The notes: generated by a model not told the origin, from the sequence alone. DNA of 64,000 nt from Mesostigma viride (GCA_009746045.1 RPFO01001075.1:729561-793560), one strand, 5' to 3'; shown: positions 21,776 through 32,789, counted from the stretch's first letter. Made by a program: numbers and translations.

Positions 21776-22170
21776 AGTTCAGGTTGTACGGTCAGTGTTG
21801 GGGGTCGGTGAATGAGTTCTGAATGGAATTCTCAATGGAATGCCGCAACAGCCCATTTTCATTGAGAATGCAAGTCCTTTTTGCATGTTCAGCCCAGTTC
21901 AGGCTGTACGGTCAGTGTTGGGGGTCGGTGAATGGGTTCTCAATGGAATTCTCAATGGAATGCCGCAACAGCCCATTTTCATTGAGAATGCAAGTCCTTT
22001 TCGCATGTTCAGCCCAGTTCAGGCTGTACGGTCAGTGTTGGGGGTCGGTGAATGAGTTCTGAATGGAATTCTCAATGGAATGCCGTTACAGCCCATTTTC
22101 ATTGAGAATGCAAGACCTTTTCGTTTGTTCTGGCTGTACGGTCAGTGTTGGGGGTCGGTGAATGAATTCT
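21776..22170. repeat. 120-bp tandem repeat between the divergent genes
   Basis: Three full units and a shorter fourth. The phrase GGTCAGTGTTGGGGGTCGGT recurs at about 21789, 21909, 22029 and 22140, so the period is 120, 120 and then about 111 bp. Each unit also holds GAATGGAATTCTCAATGGAA and a CATTTTCATTGAGAATG hairpin-like part. The position between two divergent genes suggests a shared promoter or transposase-binding region. Confidence 0.9.
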
Positions 22171-22493
22171 GAATGGAACTCTCATGCGCCGCGCTGAGTC
22201 AGCGGAAGATCGAGCCACAAACGAGGCAGGAGAGGCATAATTGGGAGAGGCGTGCCAACATAATTGCGAGAGCTGCCATGGGCGGTCGTGAAGGTTCAGA
22301 CTATTGGAGGCGCCGTGACGAATATGGTGGGGGGCGCTGGAATTGGATGTCGTTGGAAATTGAAGAAGACCCTTGCCCCAGGCCCCCTGTTTTAGCCGGG
22401 GATGAGGCAGCTTGCTGGAGAATGTTCGTTGCCGTTTTGGTGTTGCTGCTCTTACGTCCCGACCACCAGGGGCCTGTCTCGTACAAGGGGAAT

Positions 22494-25400
22494 TGATGCC
22501 CAGGCAGCGTCGATTCCCCTTGTACGAGGCCTACAACGTCGTAGTAGACGTTGATCATGACGATCAGGTCGACCATCTGGATATCGGCAGTGATGACGAT
22601 GATGATGTAGGTGGTGGGTGCCGCACAGCAGGATTCAAATCATCAGCAACAACAGTACTGAAATACGCCTGTAATGCCCATGTGATCGCGGCAGAGCTGC
22701 GCGGGCGGTGTTGTAAACATAGATGCATACAAGATCCCCAGAGCCCCCTGTCATCCTTTGTAATATGGGAGGCGGCACGTAGCAAATATTGGGGGCTGTC
22801 CTGCAATGAACGCCGGCAGCTGGTGGTGGGGCTCTTTGTCGCTGCCGGCCTGGAGCATGTGACAGTCACCTTGCCAGAGTTTGGCCGACACCATGGGAAA
22901 TACGAATGCTCGGTGCCGGTTGTGGCGGAGGTGCTGGTGCATGGGCGACGGCACCACGTGGAGGGGTGCCACCATGCGATACGACGCATGTTTGGCATCG
23001 CCCACTCCACGTGGAGGACATACATGGCCGTCGCCAAGGCGGCCTGCAAGCTTGATCACGAAGTCTGGGAGGCGGACACCCTCGACGCCGTGGGGTGTGA
23101 AATACCAGGAATCTCTCACGGTAAGAAGACATGCTATCGTTCTGCCCTTCCTCCTTTTGGATGCAATTCACCTTATTGCTGCCCTGTTTTGAGAAATCTG
23201 TATGAGAAATGCTACTGTGCCTGGCAAGCCAAAAAAAATTTTTCCCCTCGCGGGGGCGCTGGAAAACGGCAAAGGCAAAGCGGAGCCCGCCGCCTTTTTT
23301 TGGCTTGCCAGGCACATTTTTGTTGTTTCATTACTATGTTTAATACCTGATGTTGCTCTCGCGTGTGCATGTTGAGGATGACCCTGCATGGATAACTTAT
23401 ATTCTTCATGCCTCTGTTGGTAAACTTGTCCATGTGATGTGTGCCTTGTGCAATGCAGGCGCTGGCAAACGCGAGCCGAGTGTTGTGCAACAGCGTAAAG
23501 AATGGGCTGTGGACTGGATTGCGGCATACGTGCAGACGAATGGCTGCCGCGATCCCACACGCGACAATGTATTGCTGCTAGAGAAAGAGAACTTGAAAAA
23601 CCTGTGGGAGCAGCAGTATTGTATGGATTGCATCGCGGTATGGGGCAACCCAACGGAGTCGAAAATGATGTACAAGTACACGGCCTTCACCATTCTGTGG
23701 AACGACGTCTGCGAGGGCAAATACAGCGACGGCTTGAAAATAGAGATGCAGAAAAACCGGCGCAATGTGGGGATTTGTGGGCACTGTGTGCTGTACCGTA
23801 CCCTCCGTGCGGCAGCGGGAACCAATCGGGAGCAGCTGGAGCGCATCACCCTGGAGCGGAATCGCCACCTGGCTGCCGTGCGAGTTGCGCGGCGCGAGTT
23901 TTGGAAGCGCCGCCGTGAGGGTGTGGATTGGCAGATCATATCCCTTGCGTGCGATAAGATCGACAGCAACAAGTCATACGTGCCGCACATGTGCGCGAAA
24001 CACGAGGGTTGGGAAAACGGAATAAACACATTGTTTCGTTTCTCTCTCTTTTGTGTCGCAGCCCACGGGTGGAAAACTTGTTTCTTCCAGGTGCTCCCCT
24101 GGGTGGCTGTGGCAGATCAGTCGGGGGGCATCACCGTCACGCTGCTCATGTGGGTGCTCTGTGAGCTCATCAAGGCCAAGCCTTGGGAGGGGAAGGGGCT
24201 GCCGATGCCTGATACCCTCCACCTGCAACTCGACGGGGGATCTGAAAATCGCAACGACACGGTGCTGCTGTGGGCGTGGTGGCTGGTGGCGTCGGGCTTG
24301 TTCGCGCGTGTCGAGATTCATCGCCTGCCAAGGGGGCACACCCATCTCGACATCGATCAGAAATTCGGACAAGTTTGGGGGTACTTCAAGCTGGGGGCCA
24401 ACGCACTGAAGGGTGCGGTGTGGCACACAGTGGAGGAGTATGGGGAAGCGGTCGTTGCCGCGTTTCGGCGTTCGGACACGTCGGACCTGGGTCGCACCAC
24501 GCCCGCAGGCACGGTCTGCTGGACCATGGGCGCCGCCTACAACATCGCTGCGTGGCTCATGCTCTTGAAAGAGCCGGAGCTCGCGAACTGGGCGATGTCA
24601 ACGGATTGGGTGGAAAACCCGCTGACGGGGGAGGCAGAAAAAAACACAAAGTCCTGCAAGGTTCACCATCTGATGTTGCGGCGTGCTGCGGACGGGGAAG
24701 TCTACTTGTGGTATAAATTCCATGACTTGCTCGAGTGGAGGCCGGACGGCGCCGACGGCGAGCACCCGCTGTGGACTAGGGAACACGACGGCAAGGAGTT
24801 GTATGGGGTATTGGTGGTGGACGGGGAGAAGGTGGAGCGCGCACTTGGGACGGTGCCCTCGCTAGCAGGCTTGGATTTGGACTTCCTGGAGGGCAAGATG
24901 CCAGGAATCCAGAGAAAGATCAAGGGCTTGATGGCTGGAGGATACGCGCAGTATTTAAAGAAGGAGGGCATGGACAAGTGGGAGGCCTTCTGGCCTCTTG
25001 TTCCAACTGGTGTGGCCACCGTGCCTGCTGAATGGCAGCCCCCCAAGTGGCCAACTAGAGCGGAAATCCAGGCGCTGCGGCGACCCAATCAGAGCGGAGC
25101 AGGCCCGAGTGCCACCACTGACCTGGATGCGGAAACGCGTCTAGCATTGGAGGGTGCTCGTTGCTTCGTGCCGCTGGTTGACCCCGTTGTCCACGCGGGG
25201 CGGCCCGCTGCTGTGCGACGCGCAGAGGATGCAGCGGTCGCGCTAAAGCAAGCATCCGCTGCAGCATGGGAGGGCATCGAGGTGGGGAAGCCGGTGATGT
25301 GTCAACATCCGGGGCTAAAGGACGGCTGCGATCTTCTGTGCAGCCCCCTAATGCCTTTCACTCCTTTGCTGTACGCGGTGGCCCGCAACATCACCGGCGA

Positions 25401-26114
25401 CTTATCGCCAGACGCCGTGGTTGAACTTGAGTGCTACGGCTCGCACTCGTACACAACGCGGTTTTCGCCCTTCAGCCCGAGCTCGGCCCATTTCCCCCTG
25501 CCCGCCGCCACAAGGACAGGTACCCACACATTTTCAGTGAAGGCAAGCACAATCGTCTTGTCTTCGTGGCGTGCGGGGGGGGCAAGGTGCGCCGGGTGGG
25601 CTTGACAAGCAGTGGCACATTGACGCAGCACACGAAGGATGCTGTTGTTGGGCTCTCGCTCGACTGGATTCAGTGGGATGGGTACGGAACCCCGGCGATG
25701 GCGGAGAAGACGGCGGTGGGACTTTTCAAATCGCGTGTCATGGACGTGCCAGAGCCGGAATGGTTGGTGGGGACCCTGGTATGCAAGATATTTTCGGGCC
25801 CCAACTCGGGGGAGAAGCGGTATCATGGCCATGTGACGGCCTTTAGTAAGGAGCACGACATGGCCCATCTGCTATACTCCGATGGCGACGATGAAATAGT
25901 GGGATTTGATGAGGTGCAGGCTGCGCTTTGCGCATGCCCCGGTGTGCAGTTGCCAAATCTTCCACCTGCGAGCATTGCGCGAGGGAAGGCGGACATTACT
26001 GAGTGCATTCGCAAGCAGGTCGCCCAGCGGTCCACGGCAATGAAGCAAGCCAAGGCCACCCCGCGCCACAAGCGCCGGCCTCCCATCATTCCTGATTCAG
26101 ACTCTGATGACTAG
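22494..26114 (+). CDS. Putative DDE transposase with GHTHxDID motif and Tudor-like tail
   Basis: Exon 1 (22494-23120) and exon 2 (from 23459) join in phase across a GT-AG intron. The N-terminal part has a Cys-rich motif (GRCCKHRCIQ) in a helical region. The central domain shows VAVADQSGG (about 24106), LQLDGGSENRND (24223) and LPRGHTHLDIDQKFGQVW (24325-24378). This D...D-ENxN...GHTHxDID pattern matches an uncharacterised family (I believe catalogued as DUF7869) that looks like an RNase H-fold transposase; that function is inference. The end (about 25760-25920) reads VCKIFSGPNSGEKRYHGHVT and LLYSDGDDEIVGFDEV, like a PTM-type Tudor histone reader. One frame change is needed between 25440 and 25560. 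Total length is about 1,090 residues. Confidence 0.7.
23121..23458 (+). other. Spliceosomal intron in the DDE gene
   Basis: The donor is GTAAGA after CTCACG, the acceptor CAATGCAG. One base is left by exon 1 and two by exon 2, making a Gly codon and keeping the frame. The intron has in-frame stops, so it must be removed. It carries a 101-bp hairpin element. Confidence 0.8.
23216..23316. mobile_element. 101-bp MITE-like hairpin inside the intron
   Basis: Perfect 22-bp inverted ends start TGTGCCTGGCAAGCC and finish with the complement. The middle is GC-rich. No target duplication is obvious. It lies wholly within the intron. Confidence 0.75.
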
Positions 26115-26261
26115 CCTTGCCGCATGTGGCTTTTAATTTTTCATGGCTGCCCTACCTTCTCGGTGCATGCTTTGCGGCTAGCAGCCTTGTGATCAACACA
26201 TTCCGTGTCTTATGACCTTGGTTCATAGGTTTATTACATGTCCTTACAATTGGTAGAACAT
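26115..26261. other. 3' flank of the DDE gene
   Basis: AT-rich region after the TAG stop. No clear processing signal beyond general AT-richness. Confidence 0.35.
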
Positions 26262-28039
26262 ATATTGTCTAATCACCAAGAAAATGTCCTCATATGAGGA
26301 CATTTTTAAGCATGGATACCATTTGTAATAACTCACACATTTCAACATATCCATGGGTACGGCATGGAACCATGTTCATTTATGATATGTTCAAGAGTAG
26401 CAATGCTTAACATCCATGAAATATGCTCATTGTATAATTGTTTACGATTTATGAATGCAGGGGGGTCGCTACGCGAGTGACCAACAAGCACTCAAGCCAA
26501 CAATATGCCCAGAAAGAAGGCAGGGCCAGGTCATGGCTGGTCCTGAAAATGCACCCAAGGTGCCCACAACATGTCTACATTACACCCTCGCTATCCTAGA
26601 CCCTGCAGCCTGCCGGGGGGGGCACAAAATGTAACTGGCAGCCAGGGACCATGGTGCAGGCCAAATAGCAGGTGTAAAGCTAGCTCAAAGCTAGCTCAGT
26701 CCAAAGAATGAAATAAGAAGCAAATACTTGCCAAGGTTAGGTCTGTGATCGTTATTGGAGGCTTGGCTGCCACCACGGTGCTCGACAATGATGCTTAAGC
26801 CTTCAATCATATATGAAGCAGATACTGCAAAGAGGCACAAATAGCAATACAAGCACAATGTAAGCATGAAAAGCTCAAGTTTCCAAGCCAGTCTAGCTCA
26901 CTTGGACATGAGGTTAAGCGTTAGAAACATATGGGCAACATCCCAGCAAGCCTTGAAAAAGTTTTCAGCAACAAGGCAGTATATGTGTTAAATCAAACTA
27001 CCACATTGCAACTAAGCACAGTGACTTCTACTTGCTGCTGTTTTGACGACGCAAGGCCGTTTACCTTTTCAGTGACACCACGGGAAAAGAAAGCATTACC
27101 CAGCAAACTTCCTTTAAGTTCCCCGGACATAGGCGTAATCACAACCACGACGTTGGGCATTGAAAAGAACCGGAATCATTAAGTCTGCGGGGGTTATAAG
27201 CTACGATACTCTTGACACGCTTATTTAGAACGATGCGGTTGCGGATGACATCCGGAACCTTGTTCTTGACGTGCGCCCAGGCCGCCAGCTGCGCGGGACA
27301 GCTCAAGAAATATATATTAAAGGACGGTGACGCCCGGGAAGCACCCAGCCTTGCGGCAAAAGTAAAATATGGCTCGCGCTCGCCGTGGTTTTCGCCAGGC
27401 GTGACTGCGATATCACGACGAAAAAATGGAGACTCTTTGACCCATCTAACTGCCCAGGTCCCTCTGTTGCCCGGGTCGCCCATTAACCCAGAAGCGTACC
27501 ATAACCCATACTCGCGATATCCGCAGCTACTGGGCGGAAAAAGAAATTGTAAAACCGAACTGCATACTGACCTATCATGCCATCTACGTAGCTTCCAGAT
27601 TTTCTTCAACGATGCCAAAATCCGTTCATGAACAATATTTTCGACATATACAAAGCACCTGCACGTCAAAAGCAGCATCTTCGAAATGAATAGATGATGA
27701 TCTAAAGTTCTGTCTTCATTCGGGGCAAAATAATGGCCTATAACGTTCAGGCAAGCCTCAGAGCTGGAACGACCCCATAGCCGTCACTCGACAAAATGCT
27801 CGATTACATTGCAACGTTCTTGCTGTAGTAGGTACTTTTCCTCGCCTCATATTTTCCAGGTACGGTCGGCCCCTGTCGACCCCGGGGGCTTGGCGCGCTC
27901 AGTACCTATCCCAGTTTCGCGCCAAAACCCACCAGGGATCCTCAGGACCAACTTTGGCGCCAAAACCGCCCCCCTGACCCCCCCCGTCTCAAACGAGGAC
28001 TATGTCCTCAAATGAGGACATTTGGTTTTTGGACAATAT
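26262..28039. mobile_element. Inverted-repeat insertion nested in the 11.3-kb unit
   Basis: The left end (ATATTGTCTAATCACCAAG, then a TGTCCTCATATGAGGACA palindrome) and the reversed right end (ATATTGTCCAAAAACCAAA, then TGTCCTCATTTGAGGACA) match in order and spacing. They bound 1.78 kb of mostly noncoding sequence, which fits a non-autonomous DNA element. The exact ends and target duplication are unsure. Confidence 0.5.
27139..27678 (-). CDS. Hypothetical ORF within the nested insertion
   Basis: A 179-residue minus-strand frame with balanced, protein-like composition (for example GDPGNRGTWAVRWVKESPFF). A shorter frame on the plus strand overlaps it. I recognise no domain and cannot say whether it is expressed. 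Confidence 0.2.
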   Translation of the reverse strand: MLLLTCRCFVYVENIVHERILASLKKIWKLRRWHDRSVCSSVLQFLFPPSSCGYREYGLWYASGLMGDPGNRGTWAVRWVKESPFFRRDIAVTPGENHGEREPYFTFAARLGASRASPSFNIYFLSCPAQLAAWAHVKNKVPDVIRNRIVLNKRVKSIVAYNPRRLNDSGSFQCPTSWL

Positions 28040-28145
28040 CAAATGGGATAAAACCATATTTGGGTGAACAGGTTTCATGGCTCATGGCTCATCTATTTTT
28101 TTTCAATGGGATATGACGTAAAAGCTGGCAATGTGCATTTTCTAA

Positions 28146-29030
28146 ATGCTGCCTGCAAGAATCCAGCCTGAAATGAGTTCATTTGTTCACTATTCATATT
28201 TGTTTCATGGAAGTTAACCGAGAAAATCACAAAAAACTGCACATGTATGCTGTCACATGTCACCATTTGAGCTCAGAATGAGCCCAATTTTTGTGGGTGG
28301 TCTATTTTCATGGTTTAGATGCTGCCTGCAAGAATCCAGCCTGAAATGAGTTCATTTGTTCACTATTCATATTTGTTTCATGTAAGAAAAGGGGGAAAAT
28401 GACGAAAAACTGCACATGTATGCTGTCACATGTCACCATTTGAGCTCAGAATGAGCCCAATTTTTGTGGGTGGTCTATTTTCATGGTCTACATGCTGCCT
28501 GCAAGAATCCAGCCTGAAATGAGTTCATTTGTCCACTATTCATATTTGTTTCATGTAAGTAAAGGGGGAAAATGACGAAAAACTGCACATGTATGCTGTC
28601 ACATGTCACCATTTGAGCTCAGAATGAGCCCAATTTTTGTGGGTGGTCTATTTTCATGGTCTAGATGCTGCCTGCAAGAATCCAGCCTGATATGAGTTCA
28701 TTTGTCCACTATTCATATTTGTTTCATGTAAGAAAAGGGGGAAAATGACGAAAAACTGCACATGTATGCTGTCACATGTCACCATTTGAGCTCAGAATGA
28801 GCCCAATTTTTGTGGGTGGTCTATTTTCATGGTCTACATGCTGCCTGCAAGAATCCAGCCTGAAATGAGTTCATTTGTCCACTATTCATATTTGTTTCAT
28901 GTAAGTAAAGGGGGAAAATGACGAAAAACTGCACATGTATGCTGTCACATGTCACCATTTGAGCTCAGAATGAGCCCAATTTTTGTGGGTGGTCTATTTT
29001 CATGGTCTACATGCTGCCTGCAACAGTCCA
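28146..29030. repeat. 173-bp subterminal array, right (five full units and a partial one)
   Basis: Units start with ATGCTGCCTGCAAG at 28146, 28319, 28492, 28665, 28838 and 29011, exactly 173 bp apart. They are the reverse complement of the left array's unit, with only scattered differences. Confidence 0.95.
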
Positions 29031-29082
29031 GCTTTAGGTACCCTCAGATCTGAAAGATTTTTTTTTTACTCATTTGAAGACT

Positions 29083-29114
29083 TGTGAAATTGAGCAAACA
29101 CCTATGAATCCCCT
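29083..29114. repeat. Right terminal inverted repeat of the 11.3-kb unit
   Basis: Ends TATGAATCCCCT at 29103-29114 and pairs with 17782-17813 over 32 bp with two mismatches. Confidence 0.82.
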
Positions 29115-29123
29115 CATGGGCGC

Positions 29124-30568
29124 CAGTGTACAGCCATACGCAATACGCAGCCATACGGGGCCCTTGTGTATGGTGTATAATACGCCATACGGGGTATAAT
29201 ACGCAAACCATACGGGGACTCTTGAAAATGCTGTTTTTTGCATGGTTCAGGGGGTTCTTCAACATTCTGACCAATCAGGCATGTTTTTTTTGTGTTCTTG
29301 CAACACCACTTGCCTTTATTTAACACATCATCACATAATATTGCCGTTGCCGTCGCTGCATGCCTACAAATACAAGCATTGTACATCTGTTGTTATTAAT
29401 AATGTCTGTAAATAGCACAAAATAACAAAGTTGTATGCACAATCAGTGCACACCTGAAAAGGATAATAACACAAGTAGATATGCATGCACATTGACACTT
29501 GCAGTGGTATAGAGATCGCTGCCACCATTACTGTATGTTGAAGTTAAAAAAACATGCCATCACTGCATGGAATGGCTATACTAGGACTGAAATACTGCAC
29601 ATGGTCAGTCGGCCAACTTGCCAAAAGTAATAAGACATTGTGCCAGAAACAGACATCTTGCCTACTCGTGGTAGGCCACCATGCAATATTGATCTACATG
29701 AAGCAAGAATCCATACGGGCTGCCAACAATGTGGCTAGCGTGCAGGATAGCATGCATGCCAGCAACCCGACCCAGCTTCCCTAAACCATTAACACATATG
29801 GTACGGTGGCTGGCTAGCAGAAGCCTGCATGGCTAAATAAGGCATTTATGTGCATCGCGAGTCACACCAAATACCCCGCAGCCTGCGACGTAATGCCTCC
29901 GGCGGTCTCTTGCACTCGCTCACTCTTGCCTCCTTCGCATACGTAGCGCCCATGATATGGCGGGTGCTAGCCTTGCTCGGGTGGTAGAACCCGAGAATTT
30001 TGCATCCAAAAGTGTGCACGTCACTGAGCTAGTAGTTACCTGTCGGCTGCCCTTTCTTGTTGAGAGTCTGTTTTCACGATGTGTGTCCAGACAGTCTCGA
30101 ATACGGCCTGCATCTCGTCGGCCCCATTATCATCGTGTTCCATAGACCCACACCATCACCGTCGCTAGCCATGGTGCCTGGATGTCAATTGTGCTACGAT
30201 TAAATGTTAGGTGCCAGATGCGCGCCCTTGTTGGCAGACAACATAACTTCGTCACCTAATTTCCTCGTCCTTCGTCTCCTAGACCCTAGTCCGACACGCA
30301 GCAATCTGCAGCAATGCACGTACAGTCGTACATGCACGGCCAGCTTGGCACCTGCATCTAGTTCCGGCTCCACGTGCCGTCCAAAATGATGCCAGAAGCT
30401 ACTTCGAACGAGGTTCATACGCAAAAAATACGCAAAAAATACGCAATACGCAAAAAATACGCAAAAAATACGCAGTGCGTATTTTTTTCCCATTTCCATA
30501 CGGAAATCTTGCGTATGGCGTATAATACGCGCCATACGGCGTATTATACGCCGTATGGCTGTTCACTG
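29124..30568. mobile_element. hAT-like non-autonomous element, 1.4 kb
   Basis: The ends read CAGTGTACAGCCATACG and, reversed, CAGTGAACAGCCATACG (one mismatch in 17). CAGTG ends are common in the hAT superfamily. TGGGCGC lies next to the left end (29117-29123) and near the right end (30572-30578), with three extra bases on the right, which roughly fits an 8-bp duplication. Subterminal ATACGC and GTATAATACGC motifs are dense at both ends. No transposase is visible, so it would depend on another element. Confidence 0.55.
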
Positions 30569-30578
30569 AATTGGGCGC

Positions 30579-31440
30579 GGGAGCGGGAGCGGGATACGGA
30601 AAGATTCCACCAGGTTCTTGTCAACCGCAGAATCTTTCGTATCCTCGGGACTTACTATACGTCCGGGGACTCCCTGGGATTCGCCGCTCATGGGCCGCAC
30701 AGAATCTATAGTGGCCGGGGGCCGTATATACATGGAGCCGCGGATTTCAGTACCGGTGGTACTTATCGGGGCAATGTGACGTGGACCAACTAACAAGGGC
30801 CCGGGGAGTTACGAAACCGGAATACCTAAATCCTGTCAGAAGACGTCCCTGGATTCATGTGGACGGATGGCTGCAACGGGATTCTAGCCTTGCATTCACT
30901 TAATTGCCGTACACCCCTAATAGATTCCAAACTTTCGCACCAGCAAATCTGCCCAAATCTGATTCCTTCTCTGGTGATGACGGATGGACCGGATAGATGC
31001 CCAGCTTCGTGGAATCGCAAACTACAGGTTGATACACAACTGTGGGTTATTCAGGAAGATCCTGGATCCCTGGGTCATGAATCCTCCATCGCAGCGGCAG
31101 GCCCAGGGCGGCGAAGCGTTGAGGACCCGCGACGAGATGCCAGGGTGCAGGCTAAGGTCACGATTGCGTAACCGTCATTAAGATCTGAAGTCTACGGCTG
31201 TCGCGCCCCAAGAACATGGGATTCACTACGCCCCAACCACCTGGCACTAAACACTACGTTTCCATGTTTCGGAGCTCCAAACCCGAGTAGATCCAGGGTA
31301 GATCCGATTCTTTGAGTGGCGACTGATATTCTCTTGTGTTAGTGCGAATTCCAAGACTTACAGAGAAGATTCTATCTCTTAGATCACCGAAATCTGTCAA
31401 ACATCCTTAGATTCCGGTCCGTGGGCTAAAAAAGTGGACA
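30579..31440. other. 0.86 kb with no recognised feature
   Basis: Short open frames only, with no domain. The region links the hAT-like element to a long hairpin. Confidence 0.45.
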
Positions 31441-31444
31441 AGCC

Positions 31445-31546
31445 GCTTTCCTCACTGGACCCGAGTGCGGAAAGCAATTTGTCGCCACGCGGGCTGCTTT
31501 TCGCCCACGCGGGTTGCTTTCCGCACTCGGGTCCAGTGAGGAAAGC
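31445..31546. repeat. Perfect 33-bp-arm hairpin
   Basis: The arms 31445-31477 and 31514-31546 are exact reverse complements, starting GCTTTCCTCACTGGACCC. The loop holds a near-duplicate CACGCGGG-TGCTTT phrase. It directly abuts the second minisatellite array. Confidence 0.9.
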
Positions 31547-31548
31547 TC

Positions 31549-32780
31549 TACTTGTTCCTTGTCAAGGGAGGGATGCACGTGGGGTTGGTGGTTGCACGTG
31601 CTTTTTCCTTGTCAAAGGAGGGATGCATGTGGGGTGGGTGAGTGCACGCGCTTGTTCCTTGTCGAGGGAGGGATGCATGTGGGGTGGGTGGGTGCACGCG
31701 CTTGTTCCTTGTCAAGGGAGGGGTGCATGTGCAGTAGGTGGGTGCACGTGCTTGTTTCTTGTAAAGGGAGGACTGCATGTGGGGTGGGTGGCTGCATGCG
31801 CTTGTTCCTTGTCAAGGGAGGGATGCATGTGGGGTGGGTGGGTGCATGCGCTTGTTCCTTGTCGAGGGAGGGATGCATGTGGGGTGGGTGGGTGCACGTG
31901 CTTGTTCCTTATCAAGGGAGGGATGCTTGTGCATTAGGTGGGTTCACGTGCTTGTTTCTTGTAAAGGGATGGATGCATGTGGGGTGGGTGGGTACACATG
32001 CTTGTTCCTTGTCAAGGGAGGGATGCATGCGCGGTGGGTAGGTGCATGCTCTTGTTCCTTGTCAAGGTAGAGATGCATGTGGGTGGGTGGGTGCATGAAA
32101 TTGTTCCTTGTCAAGGGAGGGACGCAGGTGGGGTGGGTGGGTGCACATGCTTCTTCCTTGTCAAGGGAGGGATGCATGCGTGGTGGGTGGGTGCATGTGT
32201 GTGTTCTTTATCAAGGGAGGGATGCATGTGGGGTAGGTGGGCCCACATGCTTGTTTCTTGTAAAGGGAGGGGTGCATGTGGGGTGGGTGGGTGCACGTGC
32301 TTGTTCCTTGTCGAGGGAGGGATGCATGTGGGGTGGGTGGGTGCACGTGCTTGTTCCTTATCAAGGGAGGGATGCTTGTGCATTAGGTGGGTTCACGTGC
32401 TTGTTTCTTGTAAAGGGATGGATGCATGTGGGGTGGGTGGGTACACATGCTTGTTCCTTGTCAAGGGAGGGATGCATGCGCGGTGGGTAGGTGCATGCTC
32501 TTGTTCCTTGTCAAGGTAGAGATGCATGTGGGTGGGTGGGTGCATGAAATTGTTCCTTGTCAAGGGAGGGACGCAGGTGGGGTGGGTGGGTGCACATGCT
32601 TCTTCCTTGTCAAGGGAGGGATGCATGCGCGGTGGGTGGGTGCATGTGTGTGTTCTTTATCAAGGGAGGGATGCATTGCAGTAGGTGGGCCCACATGCTT
32701 GTTTCTTGTAAAGGGAGGGGTGCATGTGGGGTGGGTGGGTGCATGCGCTTGTTCCTTGTCGAGGGAGAGATGCATGTGGG
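31549..32780. repeat. G-rich 50-bp minisatellite, array 2
   Basis: The same 50-bp unit as at 12045-13045, in the same orientation. The unit order at 31552-32220 matches 12190-12860 almost base for base, with differences such as CAAGGG/CGAGGG near 31662. Within array 2 a block of about 450 bp is repeated again from about 32290. It ends in CT-rich sequence. Confidence 0.95.
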
Positions 32781-32789
32781 CCGCTAGCT

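Larger units (their letters stand above)
17782..29114. mobile_element. 11.3-kb DNA-transposon-like unit with inverted 173-bp repeat arrays
   Basis: The ends are inverted repeats of 32 bp with two mismatches, starting AGGGGATTCATA (17782-17813; right copy 29083-29114). Just inside each end is an array of a 173-bp repeat, in opposite orientations: 17888-18745 on the left and 28146-29030 on the right. Between the arrays lie two divergent genes: a PHD/polyQ protein on the minus strand (19332-21510) and a putative DDE transposase with a Tudor-like tail on the plus strand (22494-26114). A nested inverted-repeat insertion occupies 26262-28039. The target duplication is unclear; ATGG next to both ends (17777-17780 and 29116-29119) is a weak candidate. 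I cannot assign a named superfamily. Confidence 0.75.
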
